Source: Geodermatophilus aquaeductus
GTDB lineage: Bacteria; Actinomycetota; Actinomycetes; Mycobacteriales; Geodermatophilaceae
Direction of reading: 5' to 3'
NCBI RefSeq assembly: GCF_900182545.1
Contig: NZ_FXTJ01000009.1
Location: forward strand, 1-64,000
DNA: 64,000 bases
Part shown: in pieces, positions 24,524 through 34,000 of the stretch
Layout of the letters: every line of letters begins with the position of its first letter
Position numbering within the stretch: position 1 is the first letter of the stretch
Made by a program: the position numbers and the translations under genes
The notes under the pieces: generated by a model
Databases searched by the model: none
What the model saw: the letters and a program-made list of their open reading frames with translations, nothing else
Told to the model about the DNA's origin: nothing

Positions 24524-25468
24524 GTGCCGACCCGTGACCGCCTGCTCGCCCTGCTCGTGGCCGTCGTCTGGGGACTGAACTTCCTGGCGATCCACCTCTC
24601 GCTCGAGCAGTTCCCGCCGTTCTTCCTCGTGGCGCTGCGCTTCGCGGTGATCGCCGTCCCGACGGTCCTGCTCGTGCCGCGCCCGGGCGTCCCGTGGCGG
24701 TGGGTGCTCGGCTACGGCGCCGGCTTCGGCGTCCTGCAGTTCGTCTTCCTCTACGTGGCGATGGACACCGGCATGCCGACCGGCCTGGCCTCGCTGGTCC
24801 TGCAGTCCTCGGCGCCGTTCACCGTCGTCCTCGCGGGGCTGCTGCTGCGCGAGCGGCTGACCGGACGACAGGCGGCGGGGGTCGGGCTGGCGGTCGTCGG
24901 CCTGGCCGGCATCGCCGTCCACCGGGCCGGCCTGGACGGCGGCGCCACGCTGCTGCCGGTGCTGCTGACGCTGTGCGGCGGGCTCGGCTGGGCGCTGGGC
25001 AACCTGTGCAACCGACAGGCACGACCGGCCCGACCCTTCCGGCTGATGCTCTGGATGACCGTCGTCCCGCCGCTGCCGATGCTCGCGCTGTCGCTGGCCA
25101 CCGAGGGCCCCGCCCGCATCGGGACGTCGCTCACCACGCTCGGCACGCAGCGGGGCGTCCTCGCGCTGGCCGGCCTGCTGTTCACCGTCGTCGTCGCCAC
25201 CCTGCTCGGCTCGGGCATCTGGACGGCGCTGATGAGCCGCCACCCCTCGGGCACCGTGGCGCCGTTCTCGATGCTCGTGCCGGTCGTCGGGATGGGCGCG
25301 TCCTGGCTGTTCCTCGGTGAGCGGACGCCCGCGGTCGAGATCGCCTGCGGCGCCCTGGTGGTGGCCGGGGTGCTGTACGGCAGCCGGCCACCGCGGTCCT
25401 ACCCGGCGGAGCCCGGGGTGGCAGCGCTGGAGGGAGCCACCCAGGGCACCCGCAGCGCGGCGGTGTAG
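24524..25468 (+). CDS. EamA/DMT-family transporter
   Basis: A 314-residue inner-membrane protein with about ten membrane spans in two EamA repeats (WGLNFLAIHLSLEQFPPFFLVALRF near the start; second repeat from about residue 150, GGLGWALGNLCNRQA). Members export amino acids, metabolites or toxic compounds. The GTG at 24524 has GGGGAGG nine bases upstream. The divergent LysR gene is its likely regulator. The last 70 bases overlap the 3' end of the converging TetR gene. Confidence 0.88.
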   Translation: MPTRDRLLALLVAVVWGLNFLAIHLSLEQFPPFFLVALRFAVIAVPTVLLVPRPGVPWRWVLGYGAGFGVLQFVFLYVAMDTGMPTGLASLVLQSSAPFTVVLAGLLLRERLTGRQAAGVGLAVVGLAGIAVHRAGLDGGATLLPVLLTLCGGLGWALGNLCNRQARPARPFRLMLWMTVVPPLPMLALSLATEGPARIGTSLTTLGTQRGVLALAGLLFTVVVATLLGSGIWTALMSRHPSGTVAPFSMLVPVVGMGASWLFLGERTPAVEIACGALVVAGVLYGSRPPRSYPAEPGVAALEGATQGTRSAAV

Positions 25469-26028
25469 GCGGCCGGGTCGAGGTCGCCCAGCAGCAGCCG
25501 CTGGAGGAGGAAGCCGAGGACCGCGGACAGCATCGTGGCCGCGAGGTGCTGCGGGTCGGCGTCGGCCGGGATGGTCCCCGCCTCCTGCCCCCGCCGCACC
25601 ACCTCGACGAAGAAGCCGCGGATGGCGCGGTAGGTCCGGTCGACGACGGTGTGCACCTCGGGGTTGCGCAGGGCCTCCCCCCACGCCTGGACGGCGACCC
25701 GGGTGAGGTCGACCGGCCCGCGCCCGGCCACGTCGGCGACCATCCCGACGGCGGTCGCGACGGCGCCGGCGGGGTCCGGGACCGGGTCCTGCTGCAGCAG
25801 CACCTCGAAGCGCGCCGCCGCCTCGCCCACGACCCGCTCGACGATGGCCGCGATCAACTCGTCCTTGCTGCGGAAGTACCGGTAGACGGCGCCGGCCGAC
25901 AGCCCCGACGCGGCGATGACGTCGGCCATGCCGGTCGCCTGGAAGCCGTTCGCGGCGAAGCGGGCGGTGGCGGCGTCGATGATCTGGTCGCGGCGGGCGG
26001 CGAGGTGCGACTCGGGTACGCGGGGCAC
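25399..26028 (-). CDS. TetR-family repressor
   Basis: A 209-residue regulator. The N-terminal DNA-binding domain (IIDAATARFAANGFQATGMADVIAASGLSAGAVYRYFRSKDEL) is classic TetR; the rest is a helical ligand domain (TetR_C-like, LTRVAVQAWGEALRNPEV). The GTG start at 26026-26028 is chosen because the two operator-like palindromes lie just upstream and would be inside the gene if a longer start were used. It faces an integral membrane protein gene that it probably represses. Confidence 0.9.
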   Translation of the reverse strand: MPRVPESHLAARRDQIIDAATARFAANGFQATGMADVIAASGLSAGAVYRYFRSKDELIAAIVERVVGEAAARFEVLLQQDPVPDPAGAVATAVGMVADVAGRGPVDLTRVAVQAWGEALRNPEVHTVVDRTYRAIRGFFVEVVRRGQEAGTIPADADPQHLAATMLSAVLGFLLQRLLLGDLDPAAYTAALRVPWVAPSSAATPGSAG

Positions 26029-26040
26029 GCCGTCATAGTA

Positions 26041-26056
26041 AAGCGAACGATCGTTC
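26041..26056. promoter_or_regulatory. TetR operator 1
   Basis: AAGCGAACGATCGTTC contains the perfect palindrome GAACGATCGTTC (26045-26056), 13 bases upstream of the TetR start. Confidence 0.7.
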
Positions 26057-26094
26057 TTGACGGTGGGGCGGCTCGTCGCCACACTCGACCGGGT

Positions 26095-26111
26095 AAGCGA
26101 ACGGTCCTTCG
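26095..26111. promoter_or_regulatory. TetR operator 2
   Basis: AAGCGAACGGTCCTTCG repeats operator 1 with few changes, 54 bases further on and 20 bases before the membrane protein start. Two sites in a shared gap suggest repression of both divergent genes. Confidence 0.65.
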
Positions 26112-26131
26112 TTTTGGCTGGAGTGCCTCCC

Positions 26132-27145
26132 ATGTCCGCCTCCCCGCAGCCGGCGGCTCCGCCCGCCCGCGCCGCCCTGGTCGTTCCCGTCGCGGTCGCC
26201 GTCCTGCTCACCGTGGTCCTCACCGCCTTCGCCTGGTTCGCCGTCCGCTCGGCACCGCACGACCTCCCGCTCGCCGTCGCCGGACCCGCTCCGGCCGCCG
26301 CCCAGGTGACCGCCGCCCTCGACAGCGCCTCCCCCGGCGCCTTCGACGTCCGCCCGGTCGACGACGAGGCGGCGGCCCGGTCGGCGATCGAGGAGCGCGA
26401 GGTCTACGGCGCGGTCGTCGTCGACGCCGCCGGCCCGCGGCTGCTCGTCGCCTCCGCCGCCTCCCCCGCCGTCGCCAACTCGCTGCGCCAGGTCGCGGCG
26501 GGTCTCGGCGCGGCGACCGGTACGCAGGTGCCGGTCGAGGACGTCGTGCCCGCTCCCGAGGCGGACCCACGCGGCGTCGGCCTCGCTGCCGCCGCCCTGC
26601 CCCTCGCACTCGGCGGCATCGTGACGGCCGCGCTCACCTCGCGCCTGGTCCGCGGCCGCGGACGGCGGATCGTCACGGCGCTCGCCGCGGCGGTGGCCGG
26701 CGGCATGGTGACCGCGACCGTCCTGGGCACCTGGCTCGGCTCGGTCGAGGGCTCGTGGTGGACGACGTCGGGCGTGGTGGCGCTCGGCATCGCGGCGACC
26801 GCGCTCGTGCTGCTCGGCCTGTACGACCTGCTGGGCACGCCCGGGTTGGCGATCGGCGCGGCGACGACGGTGCTGCTGGGCAACCCGCTGTCCGGCCTGG
26901 CCGGCGCCCCGGAGCTGCTGCCGGGCGCCTGGGGCGCGGTGGGCCAGTGGCTCCCGCCGGGCGCGACCGGCACGCTGCTGCGCTCCACCTCGTGGTTCGA
27001 CGGCGCCGGCTCCGGTCCGGCGCTGCTCGTGCTCGCCGTCTGGTGCCTGGCCGGTCTGGCGCTCCTCGGCGTCGGTGCCGCGCGGGCCGGCCACTCCCGT
27101 CCCGCGACTCCGGCCCCGGCCGAGCGGGAGGCCGTGCCCGCCTGA
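26132..27145 (+). CDS. Integral membrane protein, YhgE/ABC-2-like
   Basis: A 337-residue protein with one span at the N-terminus (about 15-35), an extracytoplasmic domain (about 36-170, with AVAGPAPAAAQVTAAL and YGAVVVDAAGPRLLVASAASPAV) and five or six C-terminal spans. This plan matches membrane-permease-like proteins of the YhgE/Pip or ABC-2 type. No ATPase is encoded beside it. The ATG at 26132 has GGAG eight bases upstream. The divergent TetR with two operators suggests induction by a toxic compound. Confidence 0.78.
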   Translation: MSASPQPAAPPARAALVVPVAVAVLLTVVLTAFAWFAVRSAPHDLPLAVAGPAPAAAQVTAALDSASPGAFDVRPVDDEAAARSAIEEREVYGAVVVDAAGPRLLVASAASPAVANSLRQVAAGLGAATGTQVPVEDVVPAPEADPRGVGLAAAALPLALGGIVTAALTSRLVRGRGRRIVTALAAAVAGGMVTATVLGTWLGSVEGSWWTTSGVVALGIAATALVLLGLYDLLGTPGLAIGAATTVLLGNPLSGLAGAPELLPGAWGAVGQWLPPGATGTLLRSTSWFDGAGSGPALLVLAVWCLAGLALLGVGAARAGHSRPATPAPAEREAVPA

Positions 27146-27163
27146 GCGGGCCATGCTCGGACC

Positions 27164-27631
27164 ATGAGCCGCCCCGGTCCCCTCGTCACGTCCACCGTGC
27201 CCGTCGTGCTCACCGCGCTGGTGGGCACGGCGGGCACCGACGTCGGCTCGGACTGGTACCGGCGGCTGGACAGGCCGCGCTGGCAGCCGCCCGGCCCGTT
27301 CTTCGGGATCGCCTGGACGGCGCTGTACGCGCTGCTCGCGACCGCCGGCACGCGGACGCTGCGGCGAGCGGGCGCCGGGCGGCGGAGCTGGTCCCGGGCG
27401 TTCGCGGTCAACCTCGTCCTCAACGCCGGTTGGCCGTGGGCGTTCTTCCGCGCCCGCCGGCCCGCGCTCGCCGCGGCGGAGGCGGCGCTGCTCGCCGTCT
27501 CGACCGCCGACCTCGTCCGGCGCTCGGCGCGGACCGACCGCACGGCCGGGCTGGCGCTGGTGCCGTACGCGGCGTGGACGGCCTTCGCCGCGGCGCTCAG
27601 CACGGAGATCGCGCGGCGCAACCGCCGCTGA
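27164..27631 (+). CDS. TspO/MBR family protein
   Basis: A 155-residue, five-span membrane protein with the family's aromatic first loop (WYRRLDRPRWQPPGPFFGIAWTALYALLATAG) and AWPWAFF-like motif (NAGWPWAFFRARRPALA). TspO proteins bind porphyrins and related compounds. It follows the TetR-controlled membrane protein by 18 bases, so both may be in one transcript. The 27632-27848 gap after it contains nothing I can name. Confidence 0.85.
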   Translation: MSRPGPLVTSTVPVVLTALVGTAGTDVGSDWYRRLDRPRWQPPGPFFGIAWTALYALLATAGTRTLRRAGAGRRSWSRAFAVNLVLNAGWPWAFFRARRPALAAAEAALLAVSTADLVRRSARTDRTAGLALVPYAAWTAFAAALSTEIARRNRR

Positions 27632-27848
27632 CGCCGTCCCCTGCGATCCCCGCGAGTTCGTGGTCGGATCGGTTCCGTGCAATCGGTCGGGACGGCGTAC
27701 CCCGCTCCCGACCGCCTGCCGCGCGCCTCCGGCGAGGCGCACCGGCGACACGCGCGGGAGCGGCAAGGGCCGCACCGGCGGCCGTAGACGTACGGAACCG
27801 CCCGGGACACCATGGGCGGGCCTTCCGACGGCTCAGGGGGAAGAGCGC

Positions 27849-29189
27849 ATGGACAGGAAACGACGCGGCATCCGGTCCGCCCGGTTCATCCCGGGTCTCG
27901 GCGCGAGCGCCTGCGCGCTCGGGGTCGCGGCCGCGGTGGCCGCCGTCTCCGGCCCACCGGTCGCCGGCGCCTCGGGTTCGGACGCAGCGGCGGCCGCCGG
28001 GGAGACGGCGCGCACGGAGGCCCGGGTGGGCGAGGCCGCCGACGAGGCCGGCCCGCTGGTGCTGCCGAGCATCGGCGTCACGGCTCCGGGGTTCGAGGAG
28101 GGCTGGGTGCCGGCCTCCGTGTCGCGCCCGGTGCCGGATGCCGGCGACTCCGCCCCCTCGCCGGGCGACCTCCTCGACCAGTTCTCGTTCGGCGACTCCC
28201 ACCTCGGCGACGCGTTCGGCGCGGGCGCCCTCACCGACGAGCCGCCCGCCCCCGAGGTGCTCCCCCCGGCACCCGTGCCCACCGACCCCGTCCCCGCCGC
28301 GCCGGCCCCCGAGGCACCCGCTCCCGAGGCACCCGCTCCCGAGGCACCCGCTCCCGAGGCACCGGCTCCGGCTGCCGAGCCTCCGGCCGAGACGCCTCCT
28401 GTCGAGACGCCTCCTGTCGAGACGCCGTCCGCCCCGGCGGACGTGGCGCCCCTCGCGCCGGTCGAGGAGCCACCGGGCGAGCAGCCCCCGGTCGAGGAGC
28501 CACCCGCCGAGCAGCCACCCGCCGAGGAGCCGCCCGCCGAGGAGCCGCCCATCGAGGAGCCTCCGGCCGAGGAACCGCCGGCCGAGGAACCGCCGGCCGA
28601 ACAGCCCCCGACCGCCGAGGAACCGCCGGCCGAGGAGCCCCCGGTCGAACAGCCCCCGACCGAACAGCCCCCGGTCGAACAGCCTCCGACCGAACAGCCT
28701 CCGACCGAGGAGCCCCCGGCCGAGGAGCCGCCCGCCGAGGAACCGGCGGTGGAACAGCCTCCGGCCAAGGAGCCCTCCGCCGAGCAGCCGCCCGCTGAGG
28801 AGCCTCCTGCCGAGCACCCCGCGGTCGAGCAGCCACCCGTCGAGCAGCCACCCGTCGAGGAACCCCCCGCCGAGGAACCTCCCGCCGACCAGCCCCCGGT
28901 GGAGCAGCCACCGGTCGAGCAGCCACCGGCCGAGCAACCGCCCGCCGAGGACCTCCCGGCCGACGAGCCGGTCACCGAGCAGCCGCCGGCTGAGCCGGTC
29001 ACCGAGCAGACGCCGGCCGACCCGGCGTGCGAGGACCCTGCCGACCCGGCAGCGGTCGACGACACAGCGGTCGACGGCACGGCGGTCGCGGACCCCGCGG
29101 TGGTCCCGGCCGACCCCGCGGTGACCGAACACGCCGAGACGCCCGTCCCGGCGTGCACGGCACCCGAGGAGCCCGCGCCGGCGGCCTGA
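27849..29189 (+). CDS. Secreted Pro-Glu repeat protein
   Basis: A 446-residue protein. A signal peptide (about 10-43, LGASACALGVAAAVAAVSG) precedes about 90 ordinary residues and then some 250 residues of five-residue repeats of the type EEPPA, EQPPV and EQPPT, preceded by four PAPEA units. The tail has two cysteines (DPACEDP, VPACTAP). Such rods often span the cell wall or hold a domain away from the surface; no binding domain is visible here. The ATG at 27849 has GGGGGAAG upstream. The repeats create long spurious open frames on the other strand. A strong terminator follows. Confidence 0.82.
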   Translation: MDRKRRGIRSARFIPGLGASACALGVAAAVAAVSGPPVAGASGSDAAAAAGETARTEARVGEAADEAGPLVLPSIGVTAPGFEEGWVPASVSRPVPDAGDSAPSPGDLLDQFSFGDSHLGDAFGAGALTDEPPAPEVLPPAPVPTDPVPAAPAPEAPAPEAPAPEAPAPEAPAPAAEPPAETPPVETPPVETPSAPADVAPLAPVEEPPGEQPPVEEPPAEQPPAEEPPAEEPPIEEPPAEEPPAEEPPAEQPPTAEEPPAEEPPVEQPPTEQPPVEQPPTEQPPTEEPPAEEPPAEEPAVEQPPAKEPSAEQPPAEEPPAEHPAVEQPPVEQPPVEEPPAEEPPADQPPVEQPPVEQPPAEQPPAEDLPADEPVTEQPPAEPVTEQTPADPACEDPADPAAVDDTAVDGTAVADPAVVPADPAVTEHAETPVPACTAPEEPAPAA

Positions 29190-29200
29190 TCCGGACGCAC

Positions 29201-29230
29201 GGAGGCCCACCCGGATCCGGGTGGGCCTCC
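29201..29230 (+). terminator. Perfect 30-base hairpin after the Pro-Glu gene
   Basis: GGAGGCCCACCCGGA is followed directly by its reverse complement, giving a 15-bp stem 12 bases after the stop. There is no U-tract, as is common in high-GC actinobacteria. Confidence 0.8.
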
Positions 29231-29349
29231 GCCGTCTGCGGGGCGCTCTGGGTCAGCGGCTCCCGAGGTCCAGCTCGTACCAGACCTCGCACAGCCGCCG
29301 TCCGGAGCACTCGCGCTCGCGCACCTCGCCCGTCAGCCGGGGACGACGA

Positions 29350-29382
29350 GAGGCCCGCCACCCGGGCGGGGTGGCGGGCCTC
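29350..29382 (-). terminator. Hairpin terminator of the 29399-30121 gene
   Basis: GAGGCCCGCCACCC (29350-29363) pairs exactly with 29369-29382 around a five-base loop, just beyond the stop codon of the minus-strand gene. Confidence 0.75.
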
Positions 29383-29398
29383 GTCGCTGGAGCGGAGG

Positions 29399-30121
29399 TC
29401 AGCGCTCGGCGGGCTTGGCGAAGCTGCTCACGCACTCACCCTGGTTCCGGAAGACCGGGTCGGTGCTGGTCGCCCAGCCGCCGCCCTTGCACTGCTGCTT
29501 GCTCTGCAGCCGGACGTGCTCGGCGAACGTGTAGGTCGTACCGGCGAACGTCATCGACCTGATGACGCCGTCGCCCTTGACGCCCGAACCGAGCGAGAAG
29601 CCGAACGCCAGGACGTCGGCCTCGGGGAAGGCACTGCGCCACTGGGTGAGCGTGCCGTGGTTCGCACTGCCGGAGCCGCCCGTGTGCGAGGGGGCGCCGT
29701 CCTTGACGAACTTCGCGGCCGCGTTGTTGACCCACCAGTCGTTGCCGTAGACGCCCGGCTCACCGACGAGGATGCCGTCCGGGGAGCCGTTGCCGTCGAA
29801 GTCGACGACGAGCTGGAAGCCGGGCACGCCTCCGCCCGACGTGTTCGCGTAGTCGAGGCTCGGCTCGCCAACAGCCGTGAGCGGCGTGTCGGTAGCGACG
29901 TACTCGGCGACCTTGTCGTTGCTGGTGGTCCCTGTCGTCGAGATGTGGAGCCCCGTGCCCTGCACCTCGTAGTCACCCGCGGAACGGGTGTCGCTGAGCG
30001 CGGGGACGAAGTCGTCCGGGACGTACACGGTGGCGGTCGGAGCGGCCTGGGCGGTCGCGCCCGAGAACAGGATGGTGACGCCGGCGGCCAGGGCCCCGGC
30101 GACGGCGGTGCTGCGGCGCAC
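29399..30121 (-). CDS. Secreted protein of unknown function
   Basis: A 240-residue protein with a clear signal peptide (RRSTAVAGALAAGVTILFSGATAQA, about 2-26). The mature part is beta-rich, with DFDGNGSPDG, a DxDxNG loop like calcium-binding sites, several GWA/WWV aromatics and two cysteines near the C-terminus (KQQCKGGGW, NQGECVSS) that could form a disulfide. I do not recognise the family. The GTG at 30119-30121 has GAGGAG eight bases upstream, which settles the start. The 183-base gap before the next gene contains nothing identifiable. Confidence 0.8.
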   Translation of the reverse strand: MRRSTAVAGALAAGVTILFSGATAQAAPTATVYVPDDFVPALSDTRSAGDYEVQGTGLHISTTGTTSNDKVAEYVATDTPLTAVGEPSLDYANTSGGGVPGFQLVVDFDGNGSPDGILVGEPGVYGNDWWVNNAAAKFVKDGAPSHTGGSGSANHGTLTQWRSAFPEADVLAFGFSLGSGVKGDGVIRSMTFAGTTYTFAEHVRLQSKQQCKGGGWATSTDPVFRNQGECVSSFAKPAER

Positions 30122-30304
30122 GCGTCGATCTCCTCGAGAAGTGCGCCGGTCCCGATCGGCCGGCGCGGTGCGAGGGACGCTAGGTCGCGTGAGCCGGCCC
30201 ACCCCGGAGGCCGGCAGTGCGGGTCCGGCGCAGCGGCCCCAGCGCCCTCGCCCGTCCCGGTGACCCCGGTGGGCGGCCGCCGCGGGCCCGCACGAGGATG
30301 GGGC

Positions 30305-30808
30305 GTGCCCATCGACGCCACCACCACCTACGCCGCCGCCCCCGACCGCGTCCTCGCCACCCTCACCGACGAGACCTTCCTGCGCGAGGTCGCCGCGGCT
30401 CTGGAGGCGCAGGTTCAGGAGGTGTCCAGCCGCGCCGACGGGGCCGGCGCCACCACGCGGGTGCGGCTGACGGCGGCCACGACGGGCATCCCGCCGGTGT
30501 TCGCCCGGTTCGTCGGCAGGACGGTGCCGGTCACCGAGGTCACCACCTGGACCCCCGACGGCGACGGCGGCTACCGCGGCGCGCTCGACCTGCGCGCCGA
30601 GATCATGGGCCGCCAGGCCGTCGTCACCTGCGAGCGGCGGCTGACCCCGGCACCCGGCGGCGGCACCCGTGCCACGGTCACCGGCGACGCCAAGGTGGAC
30701 GCGCCCTTCATCGGCCGGCAGGCCGAGGGCGCCGTCCGCGACCTGGTGACCCAGGTGGTCCTGCGCCACGAGCACGAGGTGCTGCAGCGCCGCCTCGGCG
30801 AGGACTGA
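30305..30808 (+). CDS. DUF2505 family protein
   Basis: A 167-residue protein of the DUF2505 family, which has an SRPBCC/START-like fold with a hydrophobic pocket (IDATTTYAAAPDRVLATLTDETFLREVA; later FARFVGRTVPVTEVTTW). The ligand is unknown. The GTG at 30305 fits the usual family start; the ribosome-binding site is poor. Confidence 0.85.
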   Translation: MPIDATTTYAAAPDRVLATLTDETFLREVAAALEAQVQEVSSRADGAGATTRVRLTAATTGIPPVFARFVGRTVPVTEVTTWTPDGDGGYRGALDLRAEIMGRQAVVTCERRLTPAPGGGTRATVTGDAKVDAPFIGRQAEGAVRDLVTQVVLRHEHEVLQRRLGED

Positions 30809-30810
30809 GC

Positions 30811-31008
30811 TCAGGGAGCGACCGGGCCCCACCGCGCGACGTCGCCGCCGGCCTCGTCGAGGAGGACGTACTCCGCGGCACCCGGCGGGTCGTCCGCGCG
30901 GTGGCGGCTGACGACGTCCACGGCCTCGGACTCCGCGGCGGTCGCGTCGGCGGCGTCCCACTCCTGCAGGACGGCGCCGTCGCCGGTGGTCAGGCGGTAG
31001 CTCGGCAT
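30811..31008 (-). CDS. Small conserved-type protein
   Basis: A 65-residue protein beginning MPSYRLTTGDGAVLQEWDAADATAAESEAV, with alternating strand-helix character and no membrane span. I do not know the family. It sits between the converging DUF2505 gene and the carboxylase gene, 10 bases after the latter's start on the opposite side, and has normal codon use. Confidence 0.55.
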   Translation of the reverse strand: MPSYRLTTGDGAVLQEWDAADATAAESEAVDVVSRHRADDPPGAAEYVLLDEAGGDVARWGPVAP

Positions 31009-31017
31009 GTCCGGACG

Positions 31018-34000
31018 CTAGGACGGCCCGGCCAGTCCGGCCAGCGCGCGGACCAGCACCTCCCGGGTGTCGGCGGGGTCGACGACGTCGTCGACCTCGA
31101 AGGCCGAGGCGACGTTGAGCGCCCTCCCCTGCGCGTAGGACTCCGCCACCAGCTCCGCGTAGCGCCCCTCGCGGGCCTCGGGCGGCAGCGCCTCCAGCTC
31201 CCGCCGGTACCCGAGCCGCACCGCCCCCTCCAGGCTCATCGGCCCGAACTCGCCGGTGGGCCAGGCCAGCGTCAACAGCGGGACCTGCAGGTCGCCGCCG
31301 AGCATGGCCATCGCCCCCAGCCCGTAGGCCTTGCGCAGCACCACCGCCAGCAGCGGCACCCCCAGCTGCGCGCCGGCCACGTACAGCCCGCCGAAGCGGC
31401 GCACGGTGCCGGTCCGCTCGGACTCCGGGCCGACCATGAACCCCGGCGTGTCGACCAGCGAGACCACCGGCAGCCCGGCGGAGGCGCACAGCCGCAGGAA
31501 CGCCGCGGCCTTGTCGGCCGACTCGCCGTCGATGGCGCCACCGAGGTGCCGCGGGTCGTTGGCCACGATCCCCACCGGCCGCCCGTCGAGCCGGGCCAGC
31601 GCGGTGACGATGCCCCGCCCGAACACCGGCCGCAGTTCCAGCACGCTGCCGGCGTCGGCCAGCGTGGTCACCACCGGCCGCACGTCGTAGCTGCGCACCC
31701 GGTTGGCCGGCAGCGCCGTCCGCAGCGCCCGCTGGTCGGTGGCCTCTCCCGGCACGACGCGGCCGGTGAGCAGGCCGACCGCCTGCCGGGCGGCGGCCAC
31801 GGCGGCGGTGTCGTCGGGGACCACGACGTCGACGACGCCGTTGGCGGCCTGCACCGCGGTCGGGCCGACGTCGCCCGGGGCGACGACGCCCAGCCCGCCG
31901 GCCTCGATCATCGCCGGGCCGCCCATCCCGATGCTGCTGTCCTCGGTGGCGATGACGACGTCGCAGCAGCCGACCAGCGCGGCGTTGCCGGCGAAGCAGT
32001 ACCCCGAGACGACGGCGACCGTGGGCACCCGACCGGCCAGGCGGGCCATCGTGGTGAACGTCGGGACGTCGAGGCGGGAGAAGCCGCCGCCGTCGGTGTC
32101 GCCGGGCCGCCCGCCGCCGCCCTCGGCCACGAGCACCACGGGCAGCGACCGCTCGGCCGCGACCTCGAGCAGCCGGTCGGTCTTGCGGTGGTTGGTGCGG
32201 CCCTGGGTGCCGGCCAGCACGGTGTAGTCGTAGACCAGGACGGCGCACGGCACGCCCCCGACCTCGCCGATGCCGGTGACCATGCCGTCGCCCGGGGTCC
32301 GCGCGACCAGCTCCTCCAGCGACCGGCGCGCGCGCTGGGCGGCGATGCCGAGCTGGCCGTACTCGACGAACGTGCCCGGGTCGACCAGCGCGGCCACCGT
32401 CTCCCGCGCGGTCAGCCGTCCGGCGTCGTGCCGGCGGGCCACCGCCTCGGGCCGCGCCTCGTCGAGGGTGGCGGCCCGCCGCTCCTGCAGCTCGGCCAGC
32501 TCCGGGCGGACGGCGTCCGGGTCGTCGGCCTCCGCACCGGCGGCGGTGTCGCCGACGTCGCCGGGGACGACCCCGCCGAGCACCGACCCCGCGGTGACGA
32601 CGTCGCCCACGCGCACGGTCAGCCCGGTGAGCACGCCGGCCGCCGGCGCGGGCACGACGTGCTCCATCTTCATCGCCTCGAGCACCAGCAGCGTCGTCCC
32701 GGCGGCGACGGCGTCGCCCTCCGCGGCGGTCACCTCCACCACCGCGCCCGACAGGGGCGCGGTCACCGGCTGCGCGCCGTCGGTGCCGGCCACGGTCGCC
32801 TGCACGGGCGCGTCCGGCACGAGGTCGGCGAGGCGGTCGTCGACGAGGTCGGTGGTCGCCCCGCCGTCGGCGATCCCGGGCAGGTCGAGCAGCGCGGCCA
32901 GCAGGTCGCGGTTGACCGGCACGCCGGCGACGTCGAGCTTGGCCAGCGCGCGGCGGCACCCGGCCAGAGCGCGGGGCAGGTCGCGGTCGGCGACGACGAC
33001 CTTGGCCAGCAGCGAGTCGTAGCGCGGGCCGACCTCGTCGCCGGCGACCACGCCGGTGTCCACCCGCACGCCGCGGCCCGTGGGCGGGACGAACCGCTCG
33101 AGCCGCCCCACGCCGGGGTGCACCGTGCCGTCGGGCAGCAGCGTCTCGGCGTTGACCCGGGCCTGCACGGCCGCGCCCCGCGACGGCGGCGGGGAGGCCA
33201 GCCCGAGGTCGGCGAGGGGAACGCCCTCGGCCAGCCGGATGCCGACCTCGACCAGGTCCAGGCCGGTGACCTCCTCGGTCACGGTGTGCTCCACCTGCAG
33301 GCGCGGGTTGACCTCGAGGAAGGCCACCTCACCGCCGCGCACGAGGAACTCGACGGTGGCCAGCCCGCGGTAGCCCAGCGAGCCGCACAGCGTGGTGGCG
33401 TACGCGGCGAGGCGGGCGCGCAGGTCGTCGTCGAGGCCGGGCGCCGGCGCGATCTCGACCAGCTTCTGCCGGCGCCGCTGCAGCGAGCAGTCGCGGTCGC
33501 CGAGGGCCACCACGGCGGCGCCGTCGCCGGCCACCTGCACCTCGACGTGCCGGGCGCCGGTCAGCAACCGCTCGACGTACACCGCGCCGCTGCCGAACGC
33601 GGCCGCCGCCTCCGAGCGGGCACGCTCGAGCGCCGCGGGCAGGTCGGCGGGGTCGCGCACCGGGCGCATGCCCCGCCCGCCGCCGCCGGCGACCGCCTTG
33701 ACCATGACCGCGCCGCCCTCGCCCAGGCCGGTGAGGAACGCGGTGGCAGCGTCGAGGTCGGTGTCGCCGTCGGTGGCGGCCAGCACGGGCAGGCCGAGGC
33801 CGGCGGCGCGGGCGCGGGCGGCGGTCTTGTCGCCGAGCAGCGCCAGCGCCCCGGCGTCGGGGCCGACGAAGGCCACACCGGCCTCCGCGCACGCCCGGGC
33901 GAGGTCGGGGCTCTCGGCGAGGAAACCCCAGCCGGGGTGCAGGCCGTCGGCACCCGAGCGCACCGCGGCACCGACGACGGCGGCGACGTCGAGGTAGGCC

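Noticed and set aside
25546..29124. A 1192-codon plus-strand open frame
   Set aside because: It runs through the TetR gene, the membrane protein and the Pro-Glu gene in the wrong frame, is dominated by Arg/Gly/Pro and has no domain. It is a by-product of high GC codon use.
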